Shown piece after piece: positions 35,540-44,182 of a stretch of DNA of 64,000 nucleotides. The stretch is from Acidobacteriota bacterium (GTDB lineage Bacteria; Acidobacteriota; Polarisedimenticolia; J045): positions 1 to 64,000 of the forward strand of contig JAUZRX010000119.1 in the NCBI GenBank assembly GCA_030949985.1. The letters run 5' to 3'. The position numbers and the translations under genes were made by a program. Within the stretch, counting starts at the first letter, position 1. The number at the start of each line of letters is the position of its first letter. Under the pieces are notes generated by a model, which saw only the letters and a list, made by a program, of their open reading frames with translations, was not told the DNA's origin and ran no database searches.

Positions 35540-35790
35540 CTGGTGACGACCTGCGAGCGGGGCTCGAGCGTCTCGTGCTGAAAAACTCCCGTCTCGAGTT
35601 GAAGAGCGTGGGCGACGAAGAGGAACTCAACTTCGACCTGGGTTTCGACTCTCATGCCCTGCTCAACCTGCTGCTCGACATCGAGGACGAATACAAGATC
35701 GAGGTTCCGCCGGAAAAGATCCCCGACCTGATCGGCAAGCCTTTCGGTGTGCTGGTCGATCTCGTGCGCGAACGCCTCGCCCAGGGCTAG
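35536..35790 (+). CDS. Acyl-carrier-protein-like protein
   Basis: An 84-aa carrier protein. The phosphopantetheine attachment site is DLGFDSHALLNLL, with the modifiable Ser after Asp, followed by the recognition helix IEDEYKIEVPPEKI. The TTG start at 35536 overlaps the lipid-kinase stop and has GGAGG eight to nine bases upstream. As the last gene of the aminotransferase-lipid kinase unit it may carry an acyl or aminoacyl group for lipid synthesis; it is not the general fatty-acid AcpP locus. Confidence 0.85.
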   Translation: MTGDDLRAGLERLVLKNSRLELKSVGDEEELNFDLGFDSHALLNLLLDIEDEYKIEVPPEKIPDLIGKPFGVLVDLVRERLAQG

Positions 35791-35835
35791 CGGCCCGATC
35801 CAGGCGGCCTCATGCGCGCAGGTCGAGGGGCGGCA

Positions 35836-36645
35836 CTAGACGGCGTCGGCCGCTGAACGCGTGGTCCTGCGGATCCAGGCGAAGGTCGCCAGGGAGATGG
35901 CCACCATGCACAGGGAAATCCACTGGCTGGTGGTGAACAGGGAGTACTGGCCCCGGGGATCGGAGCGGAAGAATTCCAGCACGAAGCGCTCGATGCCGTA
36001 GAGCCCGGTCCAGGCCGCGAAGATGGTCCAGGGGGCGGGTTTGCGCCGCCAGAGGGCGTAGCAGATGGCGAAGTTCATCATTTCGGCGAGGAACTCGTAG
36101 ATCGGGCTGGGATGCAGGGGGACGTCGAGCGGTGTGCCGTTGATCCGATGGGCCAGGGGATTGGTGTAGACGATCGCCCAGGGAAGGTCGGTGGGAGCGC
36201 CGTAGCAGCAACCGCCCAGCAGGCAGCCGATGCGGCCCACACCGTGGGCCAGGGGCACGCCGGTGAACAGGCCGTTGGCCACGATCCCCGGATCGAGCTT
36301 GTACTTGCGGAGCATCAAGGCGCAGAAACCCACGCCCGCAATCGCTCCGCCGAGCCAGACGCCTCCCCCCATCAACACCCCGATGAAGCTTCTCTTGCCG
36401 GCGGCGATGTCGGGGAGAAAGACGATCAGGTTGGTGACCTTGGCGCCGATGAAGCCGGCCGCCACCGAGCCGAAGTAGATATCGGTCCAGGGGGCGTCCG
36501 GGTAGACCTGTCTACCCAGGTAGGTGCCGATGGCCCAGCCGGTGATCACGGCCAGCAGGAAGAAAACACCGTAGCCCCCAATGGCGATCGGAATCGCGTG
36601 GCCGCCGATGTTGATCGTTCCGAAATCGATGATCACTGGGTACAT
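35836..36645 (-). CDS. lgt: Prolipoprotein diacylglyceryl transferase (variant)
   Basis: A 269-aa polytopic enzyme that moves diacylglycerol from phosphatidylglycerol to the lipobox cysteine. It has about seven membrane helices. The signature region reads HGVGRIGCLLGGCCYGAPT, keeping the Gly-Arg pair but replacing the E. coli GRIGNFINGE pattern with Cys-rich sequence. Variants of this type are familiar from delta-group and acidobacterial Lgt proteins. ATG 36645 follows a GGAGG. Several predicted lipoproteins in this window would be its clients. Confidence 0.85.
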   Translation of the reverse strand: MYPVIIDFGTINIGGHAIPIAIGGYGVFFLLAVITGWAIGTYLGRQVYPDAPWTDIYFGSVAAGFIGAKVTNLIVFLPDIAAGKRSFIGVLMGGGVWLGGAIAGVGFCALMLRKYKLDPGIVANGLFTGVPLAHGVGRIGCLLGGCCYGAPTDLPWAIVYTNPLAHRINGTPLDVPLHPSPIYEFLAEMMNFAICYALWRRKPAPWTIFAAWTGLYGIERFVLEFFRSDPRGQYSLFTTSQWISLCMVAISLATFAWIRRTTRSAADAV

Positions 36646-36772
36646 GGCTCCTCCAGCGCTGGAGAGTACGAAGCTTGGGACGCAGAGGCAAACCCAAATC
36701 CGCCGGTGTAGGCTCAGGGCCCCGGCGTCCGCGGGTGGGAATCCCGGACGCGGCAGCGGATAGGAGTCGGTC

Positions 36773-37588
36773 GTGACCTGGCGCGGGTACCTGAAGAAAA
36801 TGGCGGTCCGGCACACCGAGCCGGTGGAATATGAACTCCGCGGTGCTCTCGCGGAAGACGACGCACCGGTGGCGATTTCGTCGTGGCTCGGCCGCCGCCT
36901 GCGTATCGAGACCACGGGAGACGTGCGCTGCATCTACTGCGGCGGCAAGACCCGCAAGCCTTACGGCGAGGGTTCCTGTTTCCGTTGTTTCCGGAAGTTG
37001 CCCCAGAACGACATCTGCATCGTCAAACCGGAGCTGTGCCATTTCCACCAGGCCGACAATCCCTGCCGGGATCCCGCCTGGGGGCGTGAGCACTGTCTGA
37101 TCGACCACGTCCTCTACCTGGCGGTCTCTGCGGGAGTCAAGGTGGGCATCACCCGTCACACCCAGGTGCCCACCCGCTGGATCGACCAGGGCGCGGCGGC
37201 CGCCATGCCGCTGGCCCGGCTGCCGGACCGGCTCGAGGTGGGGCGGCTCGAGAAGATCCTCGCCCGGTCGATCAGCGACCGGACCCACTGGCAGGCCATG
37301 CTGCGGGGCGACGAGGCCGGGGTGGATCTCGAGGCCGAGGCCGAGCGCCTCATCGGCCGGATCCCCGAGGCCTACCGCCGGTATCTGCTCGCGGAGCGAC
37401 CGATCTACCGCTTCACCTATCCGGCCCTGCGCTGGCCGGAGAAGGTGCGCAGCATCAACCTGCTCAAAACACCATCGATCGAGGGGCGGCTCGAGGCGAT
37501 CCGGGGCCAGTATCTGCTCTTCGATGAGGGGGTGCTCAACGTTCGGCGCCACAGCGGTGTGGGCGTGGTGATGCACACGGACGGCTAG
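36773..37588 (+). CDS. DUF2797 zinc-ribbon protein
   Basis: A 271-aa DUF2797 protein. An N-terminal CxxC pair (CIYCGG) and a second (CFRC) make a zinc ribbon. The conserved core VGITRHTQVPTRWIDQGA and the E in LEVGRLEKIL follow. The family is widespread in actinobacteria and acidobacteria and has no assigned function. The GTG start at 36773 has AGGAG six bases upstream. It converges with the TauE/SafE gene with overlapping stops. Confidence 0.85.
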   Translation: MTWRGYLKKMAVRHTEPVEYELRGALAEDDAPVAISSWLGRRLRIETTGDVRCIYCGGKTRKPYGEGSCFRCFRKLPQNDICIVKPELCHFHQADNPCRDPAWGREHCLIDHVLYLAVSAGVKVGITRHTQVPTRWIDQGAAAAMPLARLPDRLEVGRLEKILARSISDRTHWQAMLRGDEAGVDLEAEAERLIGRIPEAYRRYLLAERPIYRFTYPALRWPEKVRSINLLKTPSIEGRLEAIRGQYLLFDEGVLNVRRHSGVGVVMHTDG

Positions 37589-38349
37589 CCGCCCGTGTCG
37601 ACCAGCAGCTTGATCGCCATCCCCACCGCGGCGCAGGCGAGGATCACCCGCAGGAGCCGCTCGCTGCCCGCGAGGGCGGTACGGGCGCCCAGGTAGCCTC
37701 CCGCCGCCAGGCCGATGGCCAGGTAGAGGCCGACGCTCCAGATCACCGTGGCATGGGCCAGGAAGATCGGGAGTACGGCCAGTTGCAGGGCCAGCACGAT
37801 GGTGACCTTGAAGGCGTGGACCCGGACCAGGGGGAAGGTTTCGAGGCCCGCCAGGGCGAAGATCATCAGGAATCCCACCCCGGCCTGAACGAATCCGGCG
37901 TACAGGCCGATGCCGAGAAAGGCCAGGTAGGTCAGGGGACGGTAGCGGGTGGGGACCGCGTCGCGAGGCAGCGGGTCGGGACGGGGGGTCAGGGCGATCA
38001 CCGCCGCCAGGCCGACCATGATCCCGGCCAGCAGACGCCGGAAGAGCAGGTCCGAGATCGTCGCCCCCCACCAGGCCCCCACGGCGGCGCCGGGGAGGGC
38101 CGCGACGATCAGCGGCAGGGTGTAGCGCAGCCCGCGAATGCCGCCCCGGCGAAAGGTGGGCGCGGCGACCAGATTCTGGATGATGATCGCGATGCGGTTG
38201 GTGCCGTTGGCCACCGGGCCGGGCAGGCCGAGAAGGATCATCAGCAGGGGCAGGGTCAGGGTCGAGCCGCCACCCGCCGTGACGTTGAAAAAGCCGGCCA
38301 CCACGCCGGCGCCGATGATCGACAGGATCGATGTCAGTCCCGTTTCCAT
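37585..38349 (-). CDS. TauE/SafE-family membrane permease
   Basis: A 254-aa protein with seven to eight membrane helices and the TSUP (TauE/SafE) pattern in both halves: GAGVVAGFFNVTAGGGSTLTLP and YAGFVQAGVGFLMIFAL. Members export sulfite, sulfoacetate or other organosulfur anions. ATG 38349 has GGAG eight bases upstream. No sulfur-metabolism gene is adjacent, so the substrate is open. Confidence 0.88.
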   Translation of the reverse strand: METGLTSILSIIGAGVVAGFFNVTAGGGSTLTLPLLMILLGLPGPVANGTNRIAIIIQNLVAAPTFRRGGIRGLRYTLPLIVAALPGAAVGAWWGATISDLLFRRLLAGIMVGLAAVIALTPRPDPLPRDAVPTRYRPLTYLAFLGIGLYAGFVQAGVGFLMIFALAGLETFPLVRVHAFKVTIVLALQLAVLPIFLAHATVIWSVGLYLAIGLAAGGYLGARTALAGSERLLRVILACAAVGMAIKLLVDTGG

Positions 38350-38449
38350 GGGGGGGCTCCGCAAGGCCGGTCAGCATAGCAGGGGGGGCGGTGCGGGGCG
38401 GCGAGTCGGCGTATATTCCCTCGGCCGTCTCTTCCGAGGAAAATCCGCC

Positions 38450-39595
38450 GTGCCCGCTGCCGCCTTCCCTCCCGTCCCCGTGGTCCCCCCCCGCGCTCAG
38501 CGGCGGCGGATCGTTCTGCTCGAGGAGAATCCCGACCACCGGGAACTGATCGCAGAGTTCCTCGAGGCGGAAGTGGAAGGGGTAGAGGTGCGGGTCGATC
38601 CCGCCCCGGAGGGCACCGCCGACCTGCTGCTCGTCTCCGAGTCGTGGAGGCGGGTCCATGACGAGGGGGAACTGCCGCCCGCCCGGCACTGCCTGCCGCT
38701 GGCCGGCAAGGAACGGGGGACCGCCTTCCTGGGGGAGTTGCTCGAGGAAGTGCGCCAGCGGCTCGAGGAGCGGGCTGCGCCGGCCCCGGCGGCCTCTACC
38801 GGGGTGGATCCCCGGCTGGTCTGCGCACTGGTCGCCGCATGGGGGGTGGACGAGGCCGGCCCCCTGGCTGCTCTGCTCGAGCCGTTCGCCCTGCCCGGGC
38901 CCCGGGCGTTCGACCCCGGGGCCCTGCTGGGGCTCCGGCTCGCTGCCTGGCGCGAGCGCTGGCCGGGAAGGCTGATTCTCTTCGAACGCCAGGGCCCCGC
39001 GGCGCGCTTCGCCCTGGCGCCGGGACTCTGGCTGGGGGTCCTGGACACCCTGGTGGATCAGGTCCTGATGCGGGGAGGGGGTGACCAGCCGCTGCGCCTC
39101 GGCTGCACCACGGGCGCGGGGGAGGTCCGCCTGACCCTCGAGGGGGCCGGCGACCTGCCGGAAGAGTTCCTGGCCCTGGCCCGCGCCCTGGCCGGAATCC
39201 ACGGGGGACGGGCGGATCGGGCCGGTGGCGTGGTGATCGCAGTGCCCCTGCCCGACGAGCCGGCTCCTTTGCCGGGTGGCGAGCCGGGAGCGGTGCTGCT
39301 CGTCGGCCCGGAGGCCTCCTTCGAAGCCGTGACCCCGGCCCTCGAGGGTGCCGGGCGCCGCGTGGTGTGCGCGGTTGGAGTCGAGGCGGCCCTCGATCTT
39401 CTGCGGGCGGGCTGCCGCTACGAGCTGGCCCTGGTGGAACCGGCTGAAGCCGGGCCGGGGCCGGCGGAACTGCAGCGGGCGGATCGGGGGATGCTGATCA
39501 TCACCTGGGGCCGTGGCCAGCCGGCGGACACCGGCTGCCTGCACCTTCCAGGGCCTCCCGACGCCGCCGCTCTGGCGGAGCTGCTGGGCTGCTAG
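38450..39595 (+). CDS. Degenerate receiver/ATPase-like signalling protein
   Basis: A 381-aa protein, not certain in function. Residues of about 15-45 (RIVLLEENPDHRELIAEFLE) look like the first strand and helix of a response-regulator receiver. Around 230-270 (LPEEFLALARALAGIHGGRA, then GGVVIAVPLP) resembles the end of a histidine-kinase ATPase domain. The last 90 residues start GAVLLVGPEASFEAV, like a second receiver. The usual phosphoacceptor Asp and ATPase N/G1 boxes are not evident, so it may be a signalling relic or pseudokinase. The GTG start has GAGGA upstream. Confidence 0.6.
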   Translation: MPAAAFPPVPVVPPRAQRRRIVLLEENPDHRELIAEFLEAEVEGVEVRVDPAPEGTADLLLVSESWRRVHDEGELPPARHCLPLAGKERGTAFLGELLEEVRQRLEERAAPAPAASTGVDPRLVCALVAAWGVDEAGPLAALLEPFALPGPRAFDPGALLGLRLAAWRERWPGRLILFERQGPAARFALAPGLWLGVLDTLVDQVLMRGGGDQPLRLGCTTGAGEVRLTLEGAGDLPEEFLALARALAGIHGGRADRAGGVVIAVPLPDEPAPLPGGEPGAVLLVGPEASFEAVTPALEGAGRRVVCAVGVEAALDLLRAGCRYELALVEPAEAGPGPAELQRADRGMLIITWGRGQPADTGCLHLPGPPDAAALAELLGC

Positions 39596-39600
39596 CCGCG

Positions 39601-40515
39601 CTATTCCCCGGCGGCGGGGCCTTCCTCGACCGTTGCGGAGATCACCTGCAGGCCGGAGCCGCCGCCACGGGCGACCAGCTTGTCGAGAGTCTCGGCGCCG
39701 CCTACCAGGTGGCCGATCACCGTGGCCTTGCCCTGCCACTCGGGGCGGGGTCCGAGCAGCACGATCAGGTGGGGCATGTTGAAGGCGCCCGGGCCGGGAG
39801 GGGAGGCCTCGAGGAGTACGGCCCCGGCGAGCAGGGCGGCGGAGGTCTTCTCCTGGGGGCGGATGCGGTAGCGTGCCGAGGCGGGGCCCCGAATCTTGAA
39901 GGCCACGCCCTTTTCCACCCGCGGAATCTTGGCGCCGTCGTAGAGCCCCGAGCGGGCCAGGTTGACGATGTTGTGCACGGCCACCGGCGCTTCGGAGGTG
40001 TCGAGGGCGATGCGGAGCGGGCCCACGGCGGTTTCCAGCAACAGCCGGTAGTCGGCAGTGGGAGAGAAGGCCTCGATCAGCTTGAACTTCACCTCCTGGG
40101 ACGGGGCGCCCTGGGGACCGAAGCGCAGAATGTAGTCGCCGGGCTTGTCCAGGCGCGGGAAGAGCATGCCCGCGTCGAAGGTCAGGCCGATGAAACCACC
40201 CGGCCCGATGGACTTGGCCTTCGCCGCACCGAAACGGCGGGGGCGGGTAGGGGAGATCGCCTTGCCGTCGGCGGTGATCAGCTCGAGGTTCGAGGCCAGG
40301 TTCGCCCCGTGGCTGTACTCGACCCAGCGCTCCGTGGGGTTGATCACGGTCAACTCGCCGCGTATCACCGTGCCGACCTCGTAGACATCCTGGAACATGC
40401 GCAGGGAGGCCGTCAGGGGTGCGTCCGAAGCGGCCGGGGTGGGAACGGAGACCAGGCCCAGGATGAGGGCGAGGACGAACCAGCGGGAGTGCAGCAGGCC
40501 AGGGGGGGGAACCAT
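39601..40515 (-). CDS. Exported cyclophilin-type PPIase-like protein
   Basis: A 304-aa secreted protein (signal WFVLALILGLVSVPTPAASD). The first half is an Ig-like beta domain (YEVGTVIRGELTVINPTERW). The second half is cyclophilin-like: VGPLRIALDTSEAPVAVHNIVNLARSGLYDG, in parts, and TVIGHLVGGAETLDKL. The usual catalytic FHR and QGGD motifs of cyclophilins are not seen, so isomerase activity is doubtful. ATG 40515 shares a base with the comF stop. Confidence 0.75.
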   Translation of the reverse strand: MVPPPGLLHSRWFVLALILGLVSVPTPAASDAPLTASLRMFQDVYEVGTVIRGELTVINPTERWVEYSHGANLASNLELITADGKAISPTRPRRFGAAKAKSIGPGGFIGLTFDAGMLFPRLDKPGDYILRFGPQGAPSQEVKFKLIEAFSPTADYRLLLETAVGPLRIALDTSEAPVAVHNIVNLARSGLYDGAKIPRVEKGVAFKIRGPASARYRIRPQEKTSAALLAGAVLLEASPPGPGAFNMPHLIVLLGPRPEWQGKATVIGHLVGGAETLDKLVARGGGSGLQVISATVEEGPAAGE

Positions 40516-41294
40516 CACGACGACTCCATTCGATCGGCCCGGGGCGGCGCGCGGCCCCCGTCCGGGCAGGGAAAAACGATGCCGTCGGACAGACTAGCCG
40601 AACTCCGCCCCTTCCGCCCACCGGACGGGCGCCGCGGCGTCCGGGCCAGGACGCAGGCCGCCACGGTGCCGGCCCCGGCCTGATGCAGGGTTTCGGCCAG
40701 GGCGGCGAGGGTGCTGCCGGTGGTGCAGACGTCGTCGACCAGCAGGATCCGGCGGCCCTCCACCCGGGAGGCGCGAACCGAGAAAGCCCCCTGGAGCCGG
40801 CCCCGGCGCCCGCGCGCGTCGAGACTCGAGAGGGGGGGCGTGTGCCGGGTCTTCCGGGCGGCCCGAGGATCGACCGCGACACCGAGCCGGCCGCCGAGGA
40901 TACGGGCCAGCGCCCGGCTGACCCGCCGCCGGGGACCCCAACGGAGGGGATCGGGAGGCACCGGCAGCAGCAGGTCCGGCCGCCAGGGTCCCGCGATCTG
41001 CCAGGCCGCGGCCATGCGCCGCCCGCAGGGGATCGCCAGTTCCAGCGCGCCGGCGAACTTCATCCGGCGGTGGAGCACCACGGTGTCGCCCTCGTAGCGG
41101 AAGGGGGCGACGATGCCCGCGAGCAGGGGGCCGGGCGGGTCACGCGGGGCGGCACCGGCCTCGGGCAGGGGCGGCAGCGACAGCCAGCAGGCGGGGCAGG
41201 CGGAGAAGGACGCGCAGGGGGGAAGTTCCCCGTCACAGAACAGGCAGGTGCCGGGAAAGAGCCCCCCGAGCCAACGGGCGAGGCGGTCGTTCAA
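40515..41294 (-). CDS. comF: ComF-type phosphoribosyltransferase-like protein
   Basis: A 259-aa ComF/GntX-family protein linked to natural competence and DNA uptake. An N-terminal zinc ribbon (CLFCDG then CPAC) precedes a type I phosphoribosyltransferase fold with the PRPP loop ILLVDDVCTTGST. The TTG at 41294 overlaps the LapB-like gene stop (TTGA); no ribosome site is visible, so coupling is needed. It has the usual ComF length. Confidence 0.88.
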   Translation of the reverse strand: MNDRLARWLGGLFPGTCLFCDGELPPCASFSACPACWLSLPPLPEAGAAPRDPPGPLLAGIVAPFRYEGDTVVLHRRMKFAGALELAIPCGRRMAAAWQIAGPWRPDLLLPVPPDPLRWGPRRRVSRALARILGGRLGVAVDPRAARKTRHTPPLSSLDARGRRGRLQGAFSVRASRVEGRRILLVDDVCTTGSTLAALAETLHQAGAGTVAACVLARTPRRPSGGRKGRSSASLSDGIVFPCPDGGRAPPRADRMESS

Positions 41295-42637
41295 GTCGGC
41301 TGGCGGGCCAGGGCGGCACCGGTCTCCGCGATGGCAGGCGACAGGGCGGTGGCCACGGTGCCGAAGTGTCCGCAGCCCGGGCAGCGCTCGCTCCACTCTT
41401 CGAGATGCCAGCCGCAGGCGCTGCAGTAGGCCTCTGCGGGGCCCTGGGTCTCGAGGACGTGGCGGTAGAGTTCGGCGGCCCGGGAAGCGTTGTCCCGGCG
41501 TTCCTCGGCCTGGGCCAGGTGGAAGAGAACCAGGGGGTGGTCTTCCACCTCCTCGAGAATCAGTTCGAACTGGTCCACCGCCTCGTCGTGCATCTCGAGA
41601 CGCAGGTAGAGCTTGCCCAGGGCCCAGCGGGCCGCGGCTGGGAAATGCTGGGCGGCGATCAGCCCCCTCAGGCTGGAGATGGCCTCCTCGGGATGGCCGC
41701 GATCGAGGTCGAGGGCCGCCAGGGCGTCGAGGAGGGCCGGCTCGCCGGTGGCGCGGAAGCCCTCGAGCAGGGCTTCCCGGGCGGCGGGAGCGTCGCCGGC
41801 CCGGGCCAGGGCCTGGGCCAGGGTGATGCGGGCGGGGATGTATTCGCCCTCCTTGCGCAACAGCTTGCGCAGCAGGCCGGCTGCGGCCCGGGCCTCTCCG
41901 GCTTCCAGGCGCCGGAGGGCGATCTGGGTCCGCAGGCCCAGGTCCTGGAGGCGATCGAGGGGCACCGCGCCGCTGCGTGAGCAGGCCGTGGCCAGGCGGC
42001 GAGCCGCGTCCGCGGCGGCTTCCCACTCGCCGGCGCGAATCTCCAGGTCCCGCAGTTGGCGCAGGGGGCCGATGGCGCCCCGAGGGTTTTTCTTCACCAG
42101 GGAGGTCAATTCCCGCCTGGCGTCTTCGAGGCGTCCGCTCTCCAGGTAGTCGAGGGCCAGGGCGTGGCCCGGTTCGTCGCTGTCCGGTTCGATGCGCCGG
42201 GCCCGCTCGTGGATGCCCACGGCCTCCGCGCTGCGTCCGGCTCGCCGCAAGGCGTCACCCAGGCGCATCAGGGAACGGAAGTCACCGGGAGAGCGTTCGA
42301 TGGCCTGCTGGTAGGCGGCGATGGCGTCTTCGAGGCGCCCTTCCCGTTCGGCTTGACGCCCCGTCTCGACGCTGCGCCCGGCGGCCTCGCGGCCGCGGGT
42401 GCTCCACAGGGAGCGGGCCCGCGTATAGGCCGTACGGCCCCAGCCGGTGATCTGGAAGGCGAGGCTGATCAGCGAGCCGGCGGCGAAGGCGCCGAGCAGG
42501 GCGCCCCACACCGGCACGTGGTGGCCGGCCAGGTCGACGCGCAACTCGAGGATCTCGCGGTTGGGCAGCAGGATGAAGACGATTCCCGCCGCAAAGGAGA
42601 GCAGCAGAATGACGGCGATGAAGGTTCGGATGCGCAT
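41291..42637 (-). CDS. lapB: LapA-LapB fusion (TPR envelope assembly protein)
   Basis: A 448-aa membrane protein. The first 70 residues hold two membrane helices with the LapA/DUF1049 pattern (FIAVILLLSFAAGIVFILLP; VPVWGALLGAFAAGSLISL). Then come tandem TPRs (GRLEDAIAAYQQAIERSPGD is one) and a C-terminal rubredoxin-like zinc site (YCSACGW then CPGCGHF). LapB (YciM) in E. coli has one helix, TPRs and this rubredoxin knuckle, and controls LpxC proteolysis and lipopolysaccharide assembly; lapA is a separate adjacent gene there. Here both appear in one chain. No frameshift is visible. Confidence 0.8.
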   Translation of the reverse strand: MRIRTFIAVILLLSFAAGIVFILLPNREILELRVDLAGHHVPVWGALLGAFAAGSLISLAFQITGWGRTAYTRARSLWSTRGREAAGRSVETGRQAEREGRLEDAIAAYQQAIERSPGDFRSLMRLGDALRRAGRSAEAVGIHERARRIEPDSDEPGHALALDYLESGRLEDARRELTSLVKKNPRGAIGPLRQLRDLEIRAGEWEAAADAARRLATACSRSGAVPLDRLQDLGLRTQIALRRLEAGEARAAAGLLRKLLRKEGEYIPARITLAQALARAGDAPAAREALLEGFRATGEPALLDALAALDLDRGHPEEAISSLRGLIAAQHFPAAARWALGKLYLRLEMHDEAVDQFELILEEVEDHPLVLFHLAQAEERRDNASRAAELYRHVLETQGPAEAYCSACGWHLEEWSERCPGCGHFGTVATALSPAIAETGAALARQPT

Positions 42638-42722
42638 CGTGCAGCGAGCCTACGCGCCGTTCCGGCAGGCGGTCAACCCATCGAGGCCGCCAAGGCTCCC
42701 GCGGGAGGGAAGAAGGAGGGGT

Positions 42723-43187
42723 TTAGTGCCTGGCATAGGGGTGGCCCTGTTCAGCGGCCAGGGCCCGGTAGAGCTGTTCGAGGAGCACGACGAGGGCCAG
42801 TTCGTGGGGCAGGGTCATCGGGCCCAGGGCGAGTTTCAGGTCGGCCGCGGCGAGGGTGGAGGTGTGCAGGCCATCGGGTCCGCCGATGAGGAAGCTCACG
42901 CCGCCCCGGCCCCGGGCCTCGAGCAGCCAGCGCTGGAAGGTCGGGGAGTCGAAGCCGCGACCCGAGGCATCGAGGGCCACGGTCAGGCCCCGGCGGCGGC
43001 GCAGGTCGGCCAGCGCTTCGCCTTCTTCCCGGCGCCGGAGGGCGGCCGGGGCCTTTTTCGAGGGTGGCACCACGCGCCGTCGGCAGCCGCCGAGGCGCTC
43101 GAGGCGGCGCAGGTAGTCCTCTTCCAGGTCGAGCAGGGGACCGCGGCGGGTCCTGCCGACGGTGATCACTTCCAGCCATTCCGCCAT
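42723..43187 (-). CDS. rlmH: 23S rRNA pseudouridine-1915 N3-methyltransferase
   Basis: A 154-aa SPOUT methyltransferase acting on helix 69 of 23S rRNA. Conserved parts are VALDASGRGFDSPTFQRWL, the SAM-binding knot FLIGGPDGL, and LALGPMTLPHELALVVLLEQLYRA. The C terminus is HPYARH instead of the usual HPYHR. ATG 43187 has GGAG nine bases upstream. Linkage to rsfS and nadD is standard. Confidence 0.94.
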   Translation of the reverse strand: MAEWLEVITVGRTRRGPLLDLEEDYLRRLERLGGCRRRVVPPSKKAPAALRRREEGEALADLRRRRGLTVALDASGRGFDSPTFQRWLLEARGRGGVSFLIGGPDGLHTSTLAAADLKLALGPMTLPHELALVVLLEQLYRALAAEQGHPYARH

Positions 43188-43201
43188 GGGGCGCCGCTCC
43201 G

Positions 43202-44182
43202 CTACTCGTCGAGACGGGGGGCGTCCTGCCAGAGGGATTCGAGGCGGAAGAAGTCCCGGGCGCTTTCGGAGAAGACGTGGACGATCACGTCGCCGAAGTC
43301 GAGCAGGATCCACTCGGCGCGCTGGAAGCCTTCCGCCCGGGCCTTCCGGCCGAGCTGCTTGCGCACCTCGTGCTGCACTTCTTCGGCCAGGGACTTGACC
43401 TGGCGATCGGAGCTGCCGTGGCAGATCACGAAGTGATCGGCGAAGCTGCAGCGGCCGCGCAGGTCGAGGGTCAGGATGTTTTCCGCCTTGCGGGCGGCCA
43501 GGGTCTGCTGGATGACGGACAACAGGTCACGGGGGGCTTCGTTCATCCCGGAAGAACTCCTCTCGGGTGTGTAGAGTGCGTGCCGGCGAATGTATTCGAG
43601 TACCGCGGGGGCCAGCCCTTCGGGGGCCAGGCCCCGGGCCAGGCGCTCGCGGATGGCGCTGGCAGAGTACGGGCAGGGCTCCATTTCGAGGGGGATCACG
43701 GCCCGGCCCTCGACGGGCAGGGGCTGGTCGGGTCGGCGCACGCGGTGATGGTCGCCCGGCCGCAGCGCCTCGAGTCCGGCGGCGCCGGGACGGGCGATCA
43801 CCGCCAAGTGGGCCAGGGCCTCGATTTCGTCGTGCCGATGCCAGCCGGGCAGGTCGTCGTAGGAGTCGCCGCCGAGGACGAGAAAGATCTCGGCCCCGGG
43901 GCGCTCGGCGGCCAGTTCGGCCAGGGTCTGGATGGTGAAGGAGGGGCCTTCCCGTTCGAGTTCACGGTCCGACGCCACCAGCTTCGCCTCGCCTTCGAGG
44001 GTGAGCCTCACCATGGCCAGGCGCTGGGCGCCGCTGGCCCGCGGCGTCCCGCGGTGCGGTGGATGGCCGCAGGGGACGACCTCGAGGCGATCGAGGATCA
44101 ACTGGTCCCGTGCGGCCCGACACGCCGCCAGGTGACCGAGGTGGGGCGGGTCGAAAGTGCCGCCGAAGAGGCCGATGCGCAT
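43202..44182 (-). CDS. nadD: NadD-RsfS fusion: nicotinate-nucleotide adenylyltransferase plus ribosomal silencing factor
   Basis: One open frame of 326 aa. Residues 1 to about 205 are NadD, with GGTFDPPHLGHL, VLGGDSYDDLPGW and YSASAIRERL, which forms deamido-NAD from nicotinate mononucleotide. The rest is RsfS: DLLSVIQQTLAARKAENI, DHFVICHGSSDRQVKSLAEEV and WILLDFGDVIVHVF. RsfS binds ribosomal protein L14 and blocks subunit joining. No stop lies between the two. An internal ATG at 43546 with AGGAG about 11 bases upstream could also make a separate 114-aa RsfS. ATG 44182 shares a base with the obgE stop. Confidence 0.9.
   Translation of the reverse strand: MRIGLFGGTFDPPHLGHLAACRAARDQLILDRLEVVPCGHPPHRGTPRASGAQRLAMVRLTLEGEAKLVASDRELEREGPSFTIQTLAELAAERPGAEIFLVLGGDSYDDLPGWHRHDEIEALAHLAVIARPGAAGLEALRPGDHHRVRRPDQPLPVEGRAVIPLEMEPCPYSASAIRERLARGLAPEGLAPAVLEYIRRHALYTPERSSSGMNEAPRDLLSVIQQTLAARKAENILTLDLRGRCSFADHFVICHGSSDRQVKSLAEEVQHEVRKQLGRKARAEGFQRAEWILLDFGDVIVHVFSESARDFFRLESLWQDAPRLDE

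Noticed and set aside
36512-40882. A 1456-codon minus-strand open frame
   Set aside because: Its translation is Arg/Pro/Gly-rich and crosses lgt, DUF2797, TauE/SafE and PPIase genes in other frames that have clear motifs.
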